NCBI RefSeq assembly: GCF_016937615.1
Contig: NZ_JAFHKI010000045.1
Span: 1-62,553, forward strand
Length of the DNA: 62,553 nt
Reading direction: 5' to 3'
DNA from: Pseudomonas lactucae
GTDB lineage: Bacteria; Pseudomonadota; Gammaproteobacteria; Pseudomonadales; Pseudomonadaceae
Program-made: the position numbers and the translations under genes
Shown: piece by piece, positions 37,962-46,769 of the stretch
How positions within the stretch are numbered: position 1 is the stretch's first letter
How the letters are laid out: the number at the start of each line of letters is the position of its first letter
Notes under the pieces: model-generated
Told to the model about the DNA's origin: nothing
The model's input: only the letters and a program-made list of their open reading frames with translations
The model's database searches: none

Positions 37962-39224
37962 ATGCTCGCCGCCGTAAAACTGACTTCCGCCACCCGCCAG
38001 AACCTCTGGCGCCTGACGTTCATTCGTACTCTGGTACTGGCCGCCCAGGCCGGTTCGGTAGGGCTTGCCTATTGGTTCGACCTGCTGCCGCTGCCCTGGC
38101 TGCCACTGGGCGTGACCCTCGGTTTCTCCACCGTGCTCTGCGTGTTTACCGCGATTCGCTTGCGCACCACCTGGCCGGTAACTGAGCTGGAATATGCCCT
38201 GCAGCTGGCCTGCGACCTGTTTATCCACAGTGTGTTGCTGTATTTCTCCGGTGGTTCCACCAACCCGTTCGTTTCCTATTACCTGGTGCCGTTGACCATC
38301 GCCGCAGTGACGTTGCCGTGGCGCTACTCGGTGGTGCTGTCGGGCATCGCGCTGACCTTGTACACCCTGCTGCTTGCGCAGTTCTACCCATTGCAGACCT
38401 TTCCCATCGCCCGCGAAAACCTGCAGATCTACGGGATGTGGCTGAGTTTCGCACTGTCCGCCGCGGTCATTACCTTCTTCGCCGCGCGCATGGCCGAAGA
38501 GCTGCGCCGCCAAGAGGAACTGCGCGCCATTCGCCGTGAAGAAGGCCTGCGCGACCAGCAATTGCTGGCCGTCGCCACCCAGGCCGCCGGTGCCGCCCAT
38601 GAGTTGGGCACGCCGCTGGCCACCATGAGCGTTTTGCTCAACGAAATGACGCAGGACCATCACGACCCGGTACTGCAGGAAGATCTCGGCGTACTGCGCG
38701 AACAGGTCAAGCAGTGCAAGCAGACCTTGCAACAACTGGTGCGCGCCGCCGAAGCCAATCGCCGCCTGGCGGTGGAGATGCAGGACGTGACCCAGTGGCT
38801 CGATGAAGCCCTGAATCGCTGGCACCTGATGCGTCCCGAAGCCAGCTACCGCTTCCATCTGCTGGGGCAGGGCACCGTGCCGCGCATGGCGCCGCCTCCG
38901 GATCTGACCCAGGCGTTGCTCAACCTGCTCAACAACGCCGCCGACGCCTGCCCAGAAGGCTTGGGCGTACAGTTGGACTGGGATCTGGAGCACGTCACCA
39001 TCAGCATTCGCGACCACGGCGCGGGCGTGCCACTGGCCATTGCCGAGCAGATCGGCAAACCTTTCTTTACCACCAAGGGCAAAGGCTTCGGCCTGGGCCT
39101 GTTCTTGAGCAAGGCCAGCGTGACCCGCGCGGGCGGCTCAGTGAAGCTCTATAGTCATGAGGAAGGTGGCACGCTCACCGAGCTGCGCCTGCCCCGTGTC
39201 GCACGAGGAGATATCGATGAGTGA
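37962..39224 (+). CDS. roxS: Redox sensor histidine kinase RoxS (RegB/PrrB type)
   Basis: A 420-residue inner-membrane kinase with about six N-terminal helices, then an HisKA/HATPase core. Three RegB marks are visible: GGSTNPF (residues near 98-104, the quinone-binding loop), the H-box HELGTPL with His213, and a cysteine at about 252 (VKQCKQTLQ), matching the redox-active cysteine of RegB. The N box is NLLNNAADAC and the G box GKGFGLGLF. The start at 37962 has GGGAGA just upstream; an earlier reading lacks this. Its stop overlaps the roxR start by eight bases. It senses respiratory/redox state and cyanide-type inhibition in Pseudomonas, by family knowledge. Confidence 0.93.
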   Translation: MLAAVKLTSATRQNLWRLTFIRTLVLAAQAGSVGLAYWFDLLPLPWLPLGVTLGFSTVLCVFTAIRLRTTWPVTELEYALQLACDLFIHSVLLYFSGGSTNPFVSYYLVPLTIAAVTLPWRYSVVLSGIALTLYTLLLAQFYPLQTFPIARENLQIYGMWLSFALSAAVITFFAARMAEELRRQEELRAIRREEGLRDQQLLAVATQAAGAAHELGTPLATMSVLLNEMTQDHHDPVLQEDLGVLREQVKQCKQTLQQLVRAAEANRRLAVEMQDVTQWLDEALNRWHLMRPEASYRFHLLGQGTVPRMAPPPDLTQALLNLLNNAADACPEGLGVQLDWDLEHVTISIRDHGAGVPLAIAEQIGKPFFTTKGKGFGLGLFLSKASVTRAGGSVKLYSHEEGGTLTELRLPRVARGDIDE

Positions 39225-39776
39225 CGAGATCCAAGTCGAAGGCGAAGAACTGCCGCACCTGTTGCTGGTAGACGACGATGCTACCTTTACCCGGTGATGG
39301 CGCGCGCCATGAGCCGTCGCGGTTTCCGCGTGAGCACCGCGGGCTCCGCCGAGGAGGGCCTGACCATCGCCCAGGCCGACCTGCCGGACTACGCTGCGCT
39401 GGACCTGAAAATGGACGGCGATTCCGGCCTGGTGCTGCTGCCCAAGCTGCTGGAACTGGACCCGGAAATGCGCGTGGTGATCCTCACCGGTTACTCCAGC
39501 ATCGCCACCGCCGTCGAGGCCATCAAGCGCGGCGCCTGCAACTACCTGTGCAAGCCGGCGGACGCCGACGATGTGCTGGCGGCGTTGCTCTCCGAGCACG
39601 CCGACCTCGACACCCTGGTGCCGGAAAACCCTATGTCGGTGGACCGCCTGCAGTGGGAACACATCCAGCGCGTGCTGACCGAGCACGAAGGCAATATCTC
39701 CGCCACCGCCCGCGCCCTGGGCATGCACCGCCGGACCCTGCAACGCAAGTTGCAAAAGCGCCCGGTACGACGCTGA
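39217..39776 (+). CDS. roxR: Redox response regulator RoxR, frameshifted in this sequence
   Basis: A 186-residue response regulator when one missing G near 39294 is restored (ACCCGGGTGATG reads ACCCGGTGATG). As given, it stops after 26 codons (DDDATFTR then TGA) and restarts in another frame. The receiver domain has the acidic pocket LVDDDATF and the phospho-acceptor aspartate in LDLKMDGDSG, and a LTGYSS switch region and a CKPAD lysine. The C-terminus is a Fis-type helix-turn-helix (ISATARALGMHRRTLQRKL). It would control respiratory oxidases with RoxS. An essential-looking pair with a one-base break points to a sequence error. Confidence 0.92.
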
Positions 39777-39815
39777 ACCTAGGCTGAACGACCCGCCTCA
39801 GGCCGCACGGAGCCC

Positions 39816-39841
39816 TGAACCGATCAACTATGATCGGTTCA
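39816..39841. promoter_or_regulatory. Perfect inverted repeat before the SbmA-like gene
   Basis: TGAACCGATCA and TGATCGGTTCA, 11 bp each with a 4-base centre, midway between roxR and the ABC gene. No T run follows, so it could be an operator or a weak terminator. Confidence 0.5.
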
Positions 39842-39876
39842 AACGCCTGTCACCTATTTCCTACCGAGCCTGAACG

Positions 39877-41598
39877 ATGAATCAGAACGCTGAGTACTCC
39901 GCGGTCAACGACGCGGTGCGTGGGCAATTCCTGCGCCGAACCTGGGCGATGATCACGCCGTACTGGCGCAGTGAAGAGAAGGGCAAGGCCTGGTTGCTGC
40001 TGGCCGTGGTGATTGCTTTGTCGCTGTTCAGCGTAGCCATTTCCGTGTGGCTCAACCATTGGTACAAGGACTTCTACAACGCCCTGGAGAAAAAGGACAC
40101 CGAAGCGTTCTGGCAGCAGATCCTCTATTTCTGTGGGATCGCGACGGTGGCGATTCTCGGCGCGGTGTACCGCCTGTACCTGACCCAGATGCTGACCATC
40201 CGCTGGCGGGCATGGCTCACCGAAAAGCACTTTGCACGCTGGCTGGGGCACAAAAACTACTATCAACTGGAGCAGGGCGGCTATACCGATAACCCGGACC
40301 AGCGGATCTCCGAAGACCTTAACAGCTTCACTTCCAATACCTTGAGCCTGGGCCTTGGGCTGTTGCGCAATGTCGTCAGCCTGGTGTCGTTTTCCGTCAT
40401 CCTGTGGGGCGTGTCGGGCAGTATCGACGTGTTCGGCATCACCATTCCCGGTTATATGTTTTGGTGTGCGTTGCTCTACGCCGCCGTCGGCAGTTGGCTG
40501 ACCCACCTGATCGGCCGTCGTTTGATCGGCTTGAGCAACCAGCAGCAACGCTTCGAAGCGGACCTGCGTTTCTCCATGGTGCGGGTGCGGGAGAATGCCG
40601 AGAGCATCGCCCTGTACAACGGCGAGCCCAACGAGAATCAGCGTCTGAGCGCGCGTTTCGGCAAGGTCTGGCATAACTACTGGGACATCATGAAAGTCTC
40701 CAAGCGCCTGACATTCTTCACCGCGGGCTACGAGCAGATTGCGACCGTCTTTGCGTTTGTCGTGGCAGCGCCGCGCTACTTTTCCGGCAAGATCGAGTTG
40801 GGCGAGCTGATGCAAATCAACTCGGCGTTCGGCAATGTGCAGGGCAACTTCAGCTGGTTTATCAGCGCCTACTCCGATCTGGCCGGCTGGCGTGCGACCA
40901 GTGATCGTCTATTGAGCTTTCAGCAGGCCATGACCGAAAACGAGCAGCTCCCGGCGGCGATTGAGGTGCAGGCGCAGGGGGATCGTCTTGTGGTGCAGGG
41001 CCTGGGCTTGAACCTGAACGATGGCCGCCACTTGCTGACGGACGCCAACATGAGCGTGGAACCGGGTGAGCGGGTCATGCTCAGCGGCCGTTCCGGCAGC
41101 GGCAAGAGTACGCTGTTGCGCGCGATGGGCCATCTCTGGCCCGCGGGTCACGGCAGCATTCGTCTGCCGGCCAAACGTTACCTGTTCCTGCCGCAGAAGC
41201 CCTACCTGCCGATTGGCACACTCAAGGCCGTATTGAGTTATCCACAGGACGACAGCGTCTACTCGGCGGAACGTTATGCACAGGTCCTGGAAACTTGCCG
41301 CTTGCCAAATCTGGTCGCGCGCCTGGACGAAGCCAATCACTGGCAACGCATGCTCTCGCCGGGCGAGCAACAGCGCTTGGCGTTCGCCCGCGCCTTGCTG
41401 TACGCGCCGCAATGGCTGTACATGGATGAGGCTACCTCGGCCATGGATGAAGAGGATGAGGCGACGCTGTACCAGGCGTTGATCAATGAACTGCCGGGGC
41501 TGAGCATCGTCAGCGTCGGGCATCGCAGCAGTCTCAAGCGTTTCCACGGCCGGCATGTGCGGATCGAGGGTGGCTGGCTTCAGGAGCAGCCGGTTTAA
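39877..41598 (+). CDS. SbmA/BacA-like ABC transporter, fused permease and ATPase
   Basis: A 573-residue protein. Residues 1-340 hold six membrane helices of the ABC_membrane_2 type (YddA/SbmA-like: LNHWYKDFYNALEKKD and ENAESIALYNGE are family marks). Residues about 365-573 form an ABC ATPase with GRSGSGKSTLLRAMG, LSPGEQQRLAFARALL and LYMDEATSAMDE. The family imports or exports antimicrobial peptides, B12 or lipids. Substrate is unknown here. It begins 101 bases after roxR, with a perfect inverted repeat between, so shared redox control is possible but unproven. Confidence 0.88.
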   Translation: MNQNAEYSAVNDAVRGQFLRRTWAMITPYWRSEEKGKAWLLLAVVIALSLFSVAISVWLNHWYKDFYNALEKKDTEAFWQQILYFCGIATVAILGAVYRLYLTQMLTIRWRAWLTEKHFARWLGHKNYYQLEQGGYTDNPDQRISEDLNSFTSNTLSLGLGLLRNVVSLVSFSVILWGVSGSIDVFGITIPGYMFWCALLYAAVGSWLTHLIGRRLIGLSNQQQRFEADLRFSMVRVRENAESIALYNGEPNENQRLSARFGKVWHNYWDIMKVSKRLTFFTAGYEQIATVFAFVVAAPRYFSGKIELGELMQINSAFGNVQGNFSWFISAYSDLAGWRATSDRLLSFQQAMTENEQLPAAIEVQAQGDRLVVQGLGLNLNDGRHLLTDANMSVEPGERVMLSGRSGSGKSTLLRAMGHLWPAGHGSIRLPAKRYLFLPQKPYLPIGTLKAVLSYPQDDSVYSAERYAQVLETCRLPNLVARLDEANHWQRMLSPGEQQRLAFARALLYAPQWLYMDEATSAMDEEDEATLYQALINELPGLSIVSVGHRSSLKRFHGRHVRIEGGWLQEQPV

Positions 41599-41612
41599 AG
41601 CCTTGCTCGGTC

Positions 41613-41640
41613 AATGTGGGGGTAAGGCTCCTCCCACATT
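41613..41640. repeat. Degenerate REP hairpin
   Basis: AATGTGGGGG... and ...CTCCCACATT form an imperfect hairpin with the same core as the other REP copies in the window. Confidence 0.55.
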
Positions 41641-41671
41641 TGACCTCAGTGTTTTCGCAAGTTAGCGGCAA

Positions 41672-41714
41672 CAAAAAAAGCCCGGCTGATCATCGATCAG
41701 CCGGGCTTTTTTGT
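41672..41714. terminator. Bidirectional terminator between the ABC gene and yhcB
   Basis: AGCCCGGCTGATC/GATCAGCCGGGCT, a perfect 13-bp stem with a 3-base loop, flanked by A and T runs on both sides. It serves two convergent genes. Confidence 0.95.
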
Positions 41715-41730
41715 GTCGCTTGAAAATAAC

Positions 41731-42168
41731 TTACTTCTTCAAACCGTAATGCTCATCCAGCATGCCAGGGGCATTTGGCGTTTTGGGTGCGTAGTCCCGT
41801 GGTGGCTCCTGGTTTTCCCGGGGTGGGGTCAGGCGTTCCCGTGGGGCTTGCGGTGCATCGGAATGCAGCGCGGCCAGCAGGCGCTGACGGGTGATGTCGT
41901 CGAGGGCCAGGCGGTTTGCGCCATCGGCGAGGTGATCCTGTACTTCCTGGTAGCTCTGGGTGAGTTTCTTGACCAGGGTCGCGGTGCTATTGAAGTGGGT
42001 AACAACCTCGTTCTGATAACTGTCAAAACGTTCCTGAATGTCATCCAGCTGACGCTGCGTGCGGTTAGGCGCGGCGTTCGGCAGCAGGCGAGCAACCAGG
42101 AATCCAATGGCGACACCGGCAACCAGGGCAAGAGTCGGCAACAACCAAACTAAGAGCGAGTGTTCCAC
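41731..42168 (-). CDS. YhcB/ZapG family membrane protein (DUF1043)
   Basis: A 145-residue protein with one N-terminal membrane helix (LLVWLLPTLALVAGVAIGFLVAR) followed by a coiled-coil region (ERFDSYQNEVVTHFNSTATLVKKLTQSYQEVQDHL, residue positions about 45-80) and a Pro-rich, acidic C-terminus. This is the DUF1043/YhcB (ZapG) layout: envelope biogenesis and division proteins anchored in the inner membrane. It is convergent with the ABC gene and divergent from the hydrolase. Function in this organism is inferred from the family. Confidence 0.88.
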   Translation of the reverse strand: MEHSLLVWLLPTLALVAGVAIGFLVARLLPNAAPNRTQRQLDDIQERFDSYQNEVVTHFNSTATLVKKLTQSYQEVQDHLADGANRLALDDITRQRLLAALHSDAPQAPRERLTPPRENQEPPRDYAPKTPNAPGMLDEHYGLKK

Positions 42169-42314
42169 GAGTCCTTCCTCTATAAACGGCTTTGCTTTAC
42201 GTTAACGGCTCGGACCTGCGCTGTATACCGCGATTAAGCTCGCAATGATGCCATGCACAGACTTTTAGCTAGACGAGTCGACCCTTTGAGAGGTCACGGA
42301 GTTCATCCTTGCTC

Positions 42315-42944
42315 ATGCGTGAAACCCCCGTTTTGATCGATGGCCCGGTGGGCCAACTGGAAGCCTTGTACCTCGATCACCCCGAGCCACGTGGCCTGGC
42401 GTTGATCTGCCACCCCAACCCGGTGCAGGGCGGGACCATGCTCAATAAAGTCGTTTCGACCCTGCAACGCACCGCCCGCGATGCCGGTTTGATTACCTTG
42501 CGTTTCAATTACCGTGGCGTCGGTGCAAGTGCCGGCAGCCACGACATGAGCACCGGCGAAGTCGACGATGCCGAAGCAGCCATCGCCTGGTTGCGCGAAA
42601 AACACCCGGACCTGCCGATCACCTTGCTCGGTTTTTCCTTCGGTGGCTACGTGGCCGCCAGCCTCGGTGGCCGTCTGGAAGCCAGGGGCGAAAAACTCGC
42701 GCACCTGTTCATGGTCGCCGCCGCCGTGATGCGCCTGCGCGACACGGATGCGCTGCCTCAAGGCTGCCCGTTGACCCTGATCCAGCCGGAAACCGACGAA
42801 GTGGTCGACCCGCAACTCGTCTACGACTGGTCCGCGGCCCTGAAACGCCCCCATGAGCTGCTGAAAGTGGCAGAATGCGGGCACTTTTTTCATGGCAAGC
42901 TCACCGATCTGAAGGATCTGGTGCTGCCGCGCCTCTCGAATTGA
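42315..42944 (+). CDS. Alpha/beta hydrolase
   Basis: A serine hydrolase of about 209 residues. The nucleophile elbow is GFSFGGYVA, the oxyanion-side motif is [11 protein letters not shown], the acid is probably in PETDEVVDP, and the histidine is in CGHFFHG near the C-terminus. This matches the small cytoplasmic family (COG2945) seen next to trpS in Pseudomonas. Substrate is unknown. The ATG at 42315 gives [10 protein letters not shown]; a TTG at 42309 has GGAG at better spacing, so the start is uncertain by two codons. It is 25 bases upstream of trpS and probably co-transcribed. Confidence 0.88.
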   Translation: MRETPVLIDGPVGQLEALYLDHPEPRGLALICHPNPVQGGTMLNKVVSTLQRTARDAGLITLRFNYRGVGASAGSHDMSTGEVDDAEAAIAWLREKHPDLPITLLGFSFGGYVAASLGGRLEARGEKLAHLFMVAAAVMRLRDTDALPQGCPLTLIQPETDEVVDPQLVYDWSAALKRPHELLKVAECGHFFHGKLTDLKDLVLPRLSN

Positions 42945-42969
42945 TAGCAGTCTGATAAGCGATTACCCC

Positions 42970-44324
42970 ATGACGACGCGTACCCGTATCCTCACCGGCA
43001 TCACCACCACCGGCACGCCGCACCTGGGCAACTACGCCGGTGCGATCCGCCCCGCGATCCTCGCCAGCCAGGACGCCAATGCCGATTCCTTCTACTTCCT
43101 GGCCGACTACCACGCCCTGATCAAATGCGATGACCCGCAGCGCATCCAGCGCTCGCGCATGGAAATCGCCGCGACCTGGCTGGCCGGTGGCCTGGATGTG
43201 AACCGGGTGACCTTCTACCGTCAGTCCGACATCCCGGAAATCCCCGAACTGACCTGGCTGCTGACCTGCGTGGCCGCCAAGGGCTTGCTCAACCGCGCCC
43301 ACGCCTACAAGGCCTCGGTGGACAAGAACGTGGAAACCGGCGAAGACCCGGACGCGGGTATCACCATGGGCTGTACAGCTACCCGGTACTGATGGCGGCG
43401 GACATCCTGATGTTCAACGCGCACAAGGTGCCGGTGGGGCGCGACCAGATCCAGCACGTGGAAATGGCCCGCGACATCGGCCAGCGTTTCAACCACCTGT
43501 TCGGCAATGGCAAAGAATTCTTCACCATGCCTGAGGCATTGATCGAAGAAAGCGTCGCCACCTTGCCGGGCCTGGACGGCCGCAAGATGTCCAAGAGCTA
43601 CGACAACACCATCCCGTTGTTCACCAGCGCCAAGGACATGAAGGACGCGATCTCGCGCATCGTCACCGACTCGCGCGCCCCCGGCGAAGCCAAGGACCCG
43701 AATAACTCACACCTGTTCACCCTGTACCAGGCGTTTGCGAGCAAGGCCCAGGAAGAAGCATTCCGCGCCGAACTCCTGCAAGGTCTGGGCTGGGGCGAGG
43801 CGAAGAACCGTCTGTTCCAACTGCTGGACGGCCAGTTGGGGGAAGCCCGCGAGCGTTACCATCAACTGATGTCGCGCCCATCGGACATGGAAGACCTGTT
43901 GCTGGTTGGCGCCAAAAAAGCCCGTGCCGTGGCCGCGCCGTTCCTGGCCGAGCTGCGTGAAGCGGTGGGCCTGCGTTCGTTCGTCAACCAGGCTGCGGCG
44001 CCGGTCGCCAGCAAGAAGAAAGCTGCGAAGTCTTCTCGTGTGCTCAGTTTCCGCGAAGGTAATAGCTTCCGCTTCCGTGTGCTTGCCGCCGATGGTTCGC
44101 AATTGTTGCTGTCGAGCGAGTTTGCTGATGGCAAAAAGGCTGGCGCGGTGATTAAGGAACTGCAGTCAGGTCAAACCTTGGACATTCGCACCGAAAAGAA
44201 TGGCTTCACCGTTTGGCTCGACGGTGAATGCGTAGCGCAAAGCTCCGCAATTTATACGAATGATGCGCAGCGAGATGCTGGGATCGAAGCTTTGCGCACT
44301 GCGTTGACCCCCATCGAGGATTAA
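42970..44324 (+). CDS. trpS: Tryptophanyl-tRNA synthetase, frameshifted in this sequence, with C-terminal YegP-like domain
   Basis: Class I synthetase that charges tRNA-Trp. The HIGH-like motif is TPHLGNY and the KMSKS loop is [10 protein letters not shown]. One C is missing near 43371 (GGCCTGTACAGC reads GGCTGTACAGC), splitting the gene after GITMG. Restored length is 451 residues. Residues about 350-451, after a Lys-rich linker ([10 protein letters not shown]), form a small domain ([19 protein letters not shown]... AVIKELQSG) resembling the YegP/DUF1508 fold. The plain enzyme is about 330 residues, so this is a fusion. An essential gene with a one-base break is most likely a sequence error. 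Confidence 0.93.
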
Positions 44325-44403
44325 CCCGACCAAGGGTTGATTGCCATTATCCAGGGCCGTCGTTACAGTGTCGGCCCGTTTTTGTTGCCTTGCTAACGAA
44401 ATT

Positions 44404-45498
44404 ATGACGCCCCTAGAACGATATCAAGCTGATCTGAAACGCCCTGAATTCTTCCATGACGCGGCCCAGGAAACGGCGGTGCGTCATCTGCAGCGCCTGT
44501 ATGACGACCTGGTCGCGGCCTCGCAAAGCAAGCCAGGGATGCTCAGCAAGCTGTTTGGCAAGAAAGACCGCACGCCGGTCAAGGGCCTGTACTTCTGGGG
44601 TGGCGTGGGCCGTGGCAAGACCTACCTGGTCGACACCTTCTTCGAAGCGCTGCCGTTCAAGGAAAAGGTCCGCACACACTTCCACCGCTTCATGAAGCGC
44701 GTGCACGAAGAGATGAAGACCTTGCCGGGCGAGAAAAACCCGCTGACCATCATCGCCAAGCGTTTCTCCGACGAGGCGCGGGTCATCTGCTTCGATGAGT
44801 TCTTCGTGTCCGACATCACCGACGCCATGATCCTCGGCACGTTGATGGAAGAGCTGTTCAAGAACGGCGTGACCCTGGTGGCCACCTCGAACATCGTGCC
44901 GGACGGCCTGTACAAGGACGGCCTGCAGCGCGCGCGCTTCCTGCCGGCCATCGCGCTGATCAAGCAGAACACCGACATCGTCAACGTCGACAGCGGCGTC
45001 GACTATCGCCTGCGTCACCTCGAGCAAGCGGAGCTGTACCACTATCCGCTGAACGAGGCGGCCCACGATAGCCTGCGCAAGAGCTTCCGTGCCCTCACGC
45101 CGGAATGCACCCAGGCAGTGGAAAACGACAAGCTGATGATCGAAAACCGCGAGATGATCGCGCTGCGTACCTGTGATGACGTGGCCTGGTTCGAATTCCG
45201 CCAACTGTGCGACGGCCCGCGCAGCCAGAACGACTACATCGAACTGGGCAAGATTTTCCACGCGGTGATCTTGAGTGGCGTCGAGCAAATGGGCGTCACC
45301 ACCGACGACATTGCGCGCCGCTTCATCAACATGGTCGACGAGTTCTACGATCGCAACGTCAAGCTGATCATCTCGGCGGAAGTTGAGCTCAAGGATCTTT
45401 ACACCGGTGGCCGCTTGAACTTCGAGTTCCAGCGTACCCTGAGCCGTTTGCTGGAAATGCAGTCCCACGAGTTCCTGTCGCGCGGACACAAGCCCTAG
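44404..45498 (+). CDS. zapE: Cell division protein ZapE (AFG1-like ATPase)
   Basis: A 364-residue P-loop ATPase. Walker A is GGVGRGKTYL and Walker B is VICFDEFFVSD; these are followed by the AFG1 segments VATSNIVPDGLYKDGLQRARFLPAI and ARRFINMVDEFYDRNVKL. In E. coli ZapE binds FtsZ and is needed under stress. MTPLERYQ at 44404 is the start; an upstream reading of 21 more residues lacks features. It follows trpS by 79 bases and ends before a REPIN. Confidence 0.93.
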   Translation: MTPLERYQADLKRPEFFHDAAQETAVRHLQRLYDDLVAASQSKPGMLSKLFGKKDRTPVKGLYFWGGVGRGKTYLVDTFFEALPFKEKVRTHFHRFMKRVHEEMKTLPGEKNPLTIIAKRFSDEARVICFDEFFVSDITDAMILGTLMEELFKNGVTLVATSNIVPDGLYKDGLQRARFLPAIALIKQNTDIVNVDSGVDYRLRHLEQAELYHYPLNEAAHDSLRKSFRALTPECTQAVENDKLMIENREMIALRTCDDVAWFEFRQLCDGPRSQNDYIELGKIFHAVILSGVEQMGVTTDDIARRFINMVDEFYDRNVKLIISAEVELKDLYTGGRLNFEFQRTLSRLLEMQSHEFLSRGHKP

Positions 45499-45512
45499 GT
45501 CAAATGCAGATC

Positions 45513-45609
45513 AAAATGTAGGAGGGGGCTTGCTCCCGTAGCGGTGGATCAGTCAACATCTTCAGTGACTGACACTCCGCTATCGGGAGCAAGCCCCCTC
45601 CCACATTTT
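45513..45609. repeat. REPIN (paired REP elements)
   Basis: Left half AAAATGTAGGAGGGGGCTTGC and right half GCAAGCCCCCTCCCACATTTT (each cited in part) in inverse orientation about 97 bases apart. It lies between the convergent zapE and AraC-type regulator genes. Confidence 0.88.
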
Positions 45610-45628
45610 TTACTGTGTTTGGCTGGGG

Positions 45629-46624
45629 CTACGCGGCCTGCTGGAATTGCTGCCGATACTGGTTCGGTGACAGCTCCGTGTGCTGCCTGAACAACCGTGC
45701 AAAGAAGCTCGCATCGTCGTAACCCACCTCATAACTGATGGTCTTGATGCTCTTGCGGCTGCCCGAGAGCAGGCCCTTGGCTGTCTCGATACGCAAGCGT
45801 TGCAGGTAGTGCAGCGGCTTGTCGCCGGTAGCGGTCTGGAAGCGGCGCATGAAATTGCGGATGCTCATGCCGTGTTCGCGGGCGACGTCTTCGAAGCGGA
45901 ATTTGTCGGCGAAGTGCTCTTCGAGCCAATGCTGGATCTGCAGGATGATCACATCCTGGTGCAGTTTCTGCCCGCCAAACCCGATACGCCCCGGCGCATA
46001 GTTGCGCTGCACTTCGTAGAGAATATCGCGGGCCACGGCCTGGGCGATGTTGGCGCCGCAGAATCGTTCGATCAGGTAGATGTAGAGGTCGCACGCCGAG
46101 GTGGTACCGCCGGCGCAATACAGGTTGTCGGCGTCGGTGAGGTGCTTGTCCTGGTTGAGTTGCACCTTGGGGAAGCGTTCGGCGAAGGCGTTGAAGAAGC
46201 GCCAGTAGGTGGTCGCCTCCTTGCCATCGAGCAATCCCGCCTCGGCCAGCCAGAACACGCCGGTCGCTTCGCCACAGAGTACGGCGCCGCGGGCGTGTTG
46301 TTCGCGTAACCATGGCAGCACTTGTGGGTAGCGTACGCAGAGCGCGTCAAAGTCATCCCAGAAGGCCGGCAGTACGATGATGTCGGCGTCTTCCAGGCCA
46401 CCGTCGACCGGCATGATCACGTCGCTGAAACTGCGCACAGACTTGCCGTCGGGGCTGACCAGGCGCGTTTCGAACGCGGGCGTAAGGCCCTGGCCGAGTT
46501 GTTTGCCATGGCGCAGGCTGGCCAGATGGAAGAAATCCTTGGCTTGCATGAGGGTGGACGCGAATACCCGATCAATGGCCAAAATGCTGACGCGCCGCAA
46601 GGGCGTGGAGATTTGGTTAGACAT
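45629..46624 (-). CDS. GlxA-type AraC-family transcriptional regulator with DJ-1/PfpI domain
   Basis: A 331-residue regulator. Residues 10-190 form a DJ-1/PfpI-like fold (ILAIDRVFASTLMQAKDFF... ADIIVLPAFWDD, VLCGEATGVFWLAEAGLLDG). The C-terminal 100 residues are an AraC DNA-binding domain with two helix-turn-helices (EDVAREHGMSIRNFMRRFQ; ISYEVGYDDASFFARLFRQ). The GlxA group responds to small metabolites such as amines. It is divergent from the acyl-CoA dehydrogenase gene (145 bases between), which is its likely target. The ligand is unknown. Confidence 0.9.
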   Translation of the reverse strand: MSNQISTPLRRVSILAIDRVFASTLMQAKDFFHLASLRHGKQLGQGLTPAFETRLVSPDGKSVRSFSDVIMPVDGGLEDADIIVLPAFWDDFDALCVRYPQVLPWLREQHARGAVLCGEATGVFWLAEAGLLDGKEATTYWRFFNAFAERFPKVQLNQDKHLTDADNLYCAGGTTSACDLYIYLIERFCGANIAQAVARDILYEVQRNYAPGRIGFGGQKLHQDVIILQIQHWLEEHFADKFRFEDVAREHGMSIRNFMRRFQTATGDKPLHYLQRLRIETAKGLLSGSRKSIKTISYEVGYDDASFFARLFRQHTELSPNQYRQQFQQAA

Positions 46625-46769
46625 AATTTCATTTATTCTTATAGGGGAAAGTGGTCACCAGACGGCTGGATCGTCTTATTTTTTGTCGCATGTGTCCAGT
46701 GTCCCGTGACGCTTTCGCGGCCTAGGCTCTGTTGGCTGGTCTTTGTCCGACAATCCACACAGGTGACCC

